From JABAAE01 sp905480545 (lineage in GTDB: Bacteria > Planctomycetota > Planctomycetia > Pirellulales > Pirellulaceae): 64,000 nt of DNA. A program made the translations under genes and the position numbers. Below the pieces are notes generated by a model that saw only the letters and a list, made by a program, of their open reading frames with translations, was not told the origin of the DNA and ran no database searches. The stretch spans positions 315,522 through 379,521 of the forward strand of contig CALSOR010000012.1 in NCBI GenBank assembly GCA_943788025.1, written 5' to 3'. Below, piece by piece: positions 60,379 to 64,000 of this stretch (position 1 is the first letter of the stretch; each line of letters starts with the position of its first letter).

Positions 60379-62823
60379 ATGCCAAAATCAAAATTCCGTT
60401 GGATCGTGTCGATATTTCTGGTTTTGTTGACACCTCTTCTCGTGCAGCAACATGCACAGGGACAGCGAAACCGGGCTGCTCCGGCGGCGAATCGATCCAT
60501 GGTCTCCTCCGCAGAGGTGAAAGACGCGATTGTTGACGGTGTCAATTACCTAAAAAAGAACCAGAATTCTGACGGGACTTGGATGGCTTGGCCCAGTGAA
60601 AAGCACGGTGTCACTGCTTTGGCGGCGTTTTCATTGCTGAATGCGGGCATCGATCCCTCGGATCCCGTGATTCGCAAGGCGGCGAGCAAGCTGAAGTCGA
60701 TCGATACCTCAACCACGTCCACCTATGCACTCTCATTTCAAACGATGGTGCTTTGTCTTGAAGATCCAAAATCGAATTTGCCATTAATTCAGAAGAATGT
60801 GGCTTGGTTCGAGGACCGCCAATTTCCGGCCGCAAGCGGTGGCCGGGCTGGTGGTTGGGGTTACAACCGAAACGGCAGAGATCAATCTCGACCGGATAAC
60901 TCCATTAGTCAAGTCGCGCTGCTGGCGTTGCATGAGGCGCAGGCGGCTGGTGCTAAAGTTAAACCGGAGACCTGGCAGCTGGCAAAGGGATATTGGGAGC
61001 GGCAACAGGTACTGCGAGGGAGTGGCGCCGGAGGGTTTTGCTACGAAACGCCGGGCGGTCAGCGTCGCGGAGCGATGACATGTGCCGGTATTTCATCGTT
61101 GATTATCGCGATGGAGAATTCGCTCTCCATCGATGATGTACTGTCCAATGGAACGGTTCAATGTTGTGGACAAGTCGATACTGAAGGTTACCGCGTCGAG
61201 AAAGCGATCGAGTGGTTAGTGAAGTATTTTATTGTCAATGGCCACCCAATCGAAAATCGTGGGAACATGGTCAGTTACCCCAACGAACTTTATTACCTCT
61301 ACAGTTTGGAAAGGGCAGGGCGTCTGGCGGGACGGCGTGAATTTGGAAAGCATGATTGGTACCGTGAAGGTGCGCGGCATCTCGTGGATTCTCGTCAGGG
61401 AAAAGATTATTGGTCGTACTTTCATAATGGTGCTCCGCGCGACATCGAAGTTTTGCAAAACATTCTGGGGACGTCGTTTGCTTTGCTTTTCCTGTCAAAG
61501 GGACTTCGACCGGTTGTGATCGGAAAGTATCAGCATGCAAGTGGCGACGATTGGAATATCCACCGCAAAGGCGTGCACTTCCTGACACGCTCGCTGGAAA
61601 AAGTGTGGCAACGAAAACTGAATTGGCAAACGATCGACGGACGTCGTGCATCGGCCAATGATTTGTTAGAAGCGCCGATACTTTTTATAAGCGGCAGAGA
61701 TTCCTTTAAATTGACCGATGAGCAAAAGGCAAACTTGAAAGAGTACGTCAATCAGGGAGGTTTTATCTTTGCCGAAGCTTGTGTTGGCGAGGGGTGTGAT
61801 CCCGGCAAATTCGACGCTGAATTTACCAAAACGATGGAAGAGATTTTCAACACCGAGTTTGCAACGCTCGATCCGAGCCATCCCATCTGGACGGCGGAGA
61901 GTAAGCTTTATCCCAATGCCGATCGACCACTGAAAGGGTTGCAAGCGTGCTGCCGTACCAGCGTCGTTTACTGTCCGAAAAACCTGACCTGTTTTTGGCA
62001 ACTGAATCAACCACGCTTTCAATCAGCGCTTCAGGGGAAAAATAAAGACGAGGTCGAATACTGCACGCAACTGGGAATTAACGTTGTGACCTACGCCACG
62101 AATCGTGAGCTAAGAGACCGGTTGAACCGTCCCAAGATTGAATCCTCGTTGGTCGATGATGTCTCGCCTGATCAAATTGAAGTCGGGAAGATTTTGCATT
62201 CCGGCGGTGCGGATGATGCTGCGGTTGCGCTTCAAAACCTGATGCAGGCGGCAAAACGGGAAGCATCCTTGCCGTTCAGTAGGAAAAAAACGTTAGTGTC
62301 GGTTACGGATAAAAAGGTTTATCAATATCCAATTCTGTTCATGCATGGGCGTTTTGGGTTTGAGTTTTCGGAAGAGGAACGCCAAAAGCTCCGATCGATG
62401 GTAAAGGACAATGGCTTCTTTCTTTTTGCCGATTCAATTTGTGCCAGCGGCAAGTTCACGGAATCATTTCGAAAAGAGATGCTGCAGATTTTTCCAGAAG
62501 GCGAACTCAAACGGATTGACGCAAACCACCCGATTTTTACCAAACAATATGGGTCTGATATCCAATCCGTTGCTTTACGCACGCCGATTTCAGATCCGGA
62601 ACCTGATGGACAGAAATTTCGAGAAACGAAGACGCTGCCGTATTTGGAAGCAATCGAAATCAATGGCACGCTGTCTGTGATTTTTTCACCCAATGACCTG
62701 AGCTGTGCCCTGGAGAACGCGAAATCTGTCGAATGCAAAGGGTACAAAACGGACGACGCATCCCGAATCGGAATTAATATTCTGCGTTATGCTTTAAATC
62801 GTGAGATTCCAGATGGACCGTAG
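60379..62823 (+). CDS. Secreted terpenoid-cyclase-like/DUF4159 protein
   Basis: 814 residues from ATG 60379. Signal peptide 'WIVSIFLVLLTPLLVQQHAQ'. Residues about 45-400 form an alpha/alpha toroid like squalene-hopene cyclase or prenyltransferase beta subunits ('VNYLKKNQNSDGTWMAWPSE', 'GGWGYNRNGRDQSRPDNSIS', 'AGISSLIIAMENSLS'), without the DxDD catalytic motif. Two DUF4159 domains follow, about 430-610 ('APILFISGRDSFKLTDEQKA', 'NLKEYVNQGGFIFAEACVGE') and about 660-810 ('YPILFMHGRFGFEFSEEERQ', 'KLRSMVKDNGFFLFADSICA'). The two repeats share the 'G-G/N-F' and 'HPI' phrases. It lies divergent from moxR (261 bases between the starts), a shared arrangement suggesting joint control. Function unknown. 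Confidence 0.85.
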   Translation: MPKSKFRWIVSIFLVLLTPLLVQQHAQGQRNRAAPAANRSMVSSAEVKDAIVDGVNYLKKNQNSDGTWMAWPSEKHGVTALAAFSLLNAGIDPSDPVIRKAASKLKSIDTSTTSTYALSFQTMVLCLEDPKSNLPLIQKNVAWFEDRQFPAASGGRAGGWGYNRNGRDQSRPDNSISQVALLALHEAQAAGAKVKPETWQLAKGYWERQQVLRGSGAGGFCYETPGGQRRGAMTCAGISSLIIAMENSLSIDDVLSNGTVQCCGQVDTEGYRVEKAIEWLVKYFIVNGHPIENRGNMVSYPNELYYLYSLERAGRLAGRREFGKHDWYREGARHLVDSRQGKDYWSYFHNGAPRDIEVLQNILGTSFALLFLSKGLRPVVIGKYQHASGDDWNIHRKGVHFLTRSLEKVWQRKLNWQTIDGRRASANDLLEAPILFISGRDSFKLTDEQKANLKEYVNQGGFIFAEACVGEGCDPGKFDAEFTKTMEEIFNTEFATLDPSHPIWTAESKLYPNADRPLKGLQACCRTSVVYCPKNLTCFWQLNQPRFQSALQGKNKDEVEYCTQLGINVVTYATNRELRDRLNRPKIESSLVDDVSPDQIEVGKILHSGGADDAAVALQNLMQAAKREASLPFSRKKTLVSVTDKKVYQYPILFMHGRFGFEFSEEERQKLRSMVKDNGFFLFADSICASGKFTESFRKEMLQIFPEGELKRIDANHPIFTKQYGSDIQSVALRTPISDPEPDGQKFRETKTLPYLEAIEINGTLSVIFSPNDLSCALENAKSVECKGYKTDDASRIGINILRYALNREIPDGP

Positions 62824-62913
62824 CTGAGATTATGGATGACCGATTTCGGCCAGGACGAAATGGCAATGTGAGTTCAATCGCTACTGCATCTTACGGGTCT
62901 GATCGAAAGTTGC

Positions 62914-62962
62914 GGCTTTCACGATTAGAAGGCTTTCACGATAGAAGGCATTCATAATGAAA
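62914..62962. repeat. Three imperfect 16-17 bp tandem repeats
   Basis: GGCTTTCACGATTAGAA, GGCTTTCACGATAGAA and GGCATTCATAATGAAA lie head to tail, then GGCTG. The third unit is drifting. Confidence 0.8.
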
Positions 62963-63909
62963 GGCTGTTGATGAAGTGGATGGCTCACAACTTGAATTTC
63001 GAATTTGTATGGATGGTGTTGAAGACTGGTCGTGAAGAGTCACGATTGCCCAGTATATGGCTGGAATTGGCTTCGAATAAATACGCCGAAGAGCATGCAT
63101 GCGGTTTTTTCTGAATTGCCGGCCAAGAGATTCAAATGGAGTCAAATACGGTATAGAAATTGACTCGTTTTTTGGGAAAGGCAAAGGATCAAGATCCGGT
63201 TGGTCGCCCACCCATTAAAGCGGTAGCTTATTCGCATTTTTGAAATTGCGTCTGGTCTCTCGGATCTGCAGTTGCTTGATCTAAAGTTGCTTGATCTGGG
63301 GCATTTTTCATGGACCAAAAAGTCCGAGTGTTCCCGATATTGCTCCAAACATCGCCACCTATCACCGGTTGGGCGCAAAAAAATTGGCAATTGCAAAATC
63401 GATTTGTCGATCAATAATTCGAAATTGGGCATTTTGGTAGCCAACAAATGAAACGTGATCGTTAATCCGATTTGTGTGATTCCGTTAAAACGAACCGCCT
63501 CTTTTTGCCGTTCAGCAGCTCTTTAGGTTGTGCATCGCAGTTCGAGTTGTCTTTGGCATTTCATGCCATTCGGTAATGTCATTAGTTTTGGCTATCGAGC
63601 TATTCGCCAGTTCGGACTACCAACGAATTGGATGTGCAATAGACTTGCCTTCTTCCTGACAAATGTTTTTCGGCCCAGGTTTTGGCGAACCTTTGGGGCC
63701 AACATCCATCCTCGATTTCGTGTTTCAGAATTTTCATTGACTTGTGACGGGGTTTGCGATGGCGTTCGCCACAAGCCGGTTTCGTTTACGGATCAAGACC
63801 TGACATTCAATCTATCGATCGTTTGTTGAGAATCAAAATTCAACGTGGCCAAATAAATTTATGCAAAGTGCCTTGTGATCAAAACTGTTTTTAATTCATA
63901 CAGGGGTGC
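62963..63909. other. Long gene-free stretch
   Basis: About 950 bases with stop codons in all frames and no domain-like sequence. A 12-bp direct repeat (63271, 63286) lies within it. It may be decayed sequence, but I recognise nothing. Confidence 0.4.
63271..63297. repeat. 12-bp direct repeat
   Basis: GTTGCTTGATCT occurs twice (63271-63282, 63286-63297) separated by AAA. Confidence 0.8.
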
Positions 63910-64000
63910 TTACGCGGATTTACCATCCAAGATCTGGTTGCTTTCCGCAATCATGTTGATCAATCGTGCCGGAACAATGGTTTTGGTTTTTTTTGTTCTA
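63910..64000 (-). CDS. C-terminal end of an unknown protein, cut by the window edge
   Basis: On the minus strand a frame runs from the window edge to a TAA (63910-63912). Its last residues read 'KTIVPARLINMIAESNQILD' then GKSA, with a composition typical of a helical protein end. Only about 29 residues are visible, so neither the family nor the start can be given. Confidence 0.45.
   Translation of the reverse strand, partial: RTKKTKTIVPARLINMIAESNQILDGKSA

Noticed and set aside
63530..63829. 99-codon plus-strand frame
   Set aside because: Random-looking composition, no ribosome site, overlapped by a frame on the other strand.
1..64000. CRISPR array
   Set aside because: No regularly spaced direct repeats with unique spacers; all tandem repeats found are short and contiguous.

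Overview
The window looks like a chromosome segment of a planctomycete, probably a Pirellulaceae-type marine lineage. This rests on gene content: a sulfatase, a DUF4159/terpenoid-cyclase-like protein beside a MoxR ATPase, FG-GAP proteins, a J-domain-like protein opening NPYNKWFG, several Tat components, many secreted proteins, and mostly monocistronic genes with weak Shine-Dalgarno signals. No taxonomic search was possible.

Layout. 1-9.2 kb: the 3' end of a secreted-type protein; a complete IS3-family element (729-2167, 5-bp target duplication GGGAG) sitting inside the signal-peptide codons of a large double amidohydrolase; a second amidohydrolase; an MBL-fold hydrolase; and a MoeB/ThiF-type E1 enzyme. 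9.37 kb: tRNA-Ala(GGC). 9.9-15.5 kb: a decayed chromosomal integron, with a broken integron integrase followed by five attC-like sites of about 130-140 bp and five cassettes. The cassettes hold a lipoprotein, an unknown 287-aa protein and three reversed ParD/ParE-type toxin-antitoxin pairs. 15.5-24.3 kb: a Tat-exported Gfo/Idh/MocA oxidoreductase, a repeat-rich stretch, an MtfA-type peptidase, aspartokinase with four ACT domains, HemW and a sulfatase broken by many frameshifts. 24.4-32.4 kb: an unknown protein, LeuB, three consecutive TatA/B-type genes, two CBS proteins, a sodium-dependent (NSS) transporter and a hemerythrin-like protein. 32.8-41.5 kb: an SbcD-SbcC type nuclease/ATPase that reads as one 1283-codon frame, an RNase Z-like protein and an AsmA-like giant. 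41.7-49.6 kb: a C1 peptidase, a J-like protein, CobL, and a sugar ABC transporter operon. 49.7-64 kb: TPM-domain proteins, a VIT-family transporter, an alpha/beta hydrolase, an ATP-grasp protein, a truncated second IS copy, an FG-GAP protein, a DUF1579-like protein, and a divergent MoxR / DUF4159 pair.

The most interesting points are the integron with reversed toxin-antitoxin cassettes and a same-orientation, C-terminally extended integrase; the sugar ABC transporter whose binding protein has its two lobes in circularly permuted order and whose permease carries a coiled-coil-like insert of about 130 residues; the IS insertion that can be undone on paper to restore a perfect signal peptide; and the frameshift-made SbcD-SbcC fusion. 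The frameshifts in the sulfatase and sbcD may be genuine decay or sequence errors in single-base runs; the integrase has in-frame stops as well and looks truly dead.
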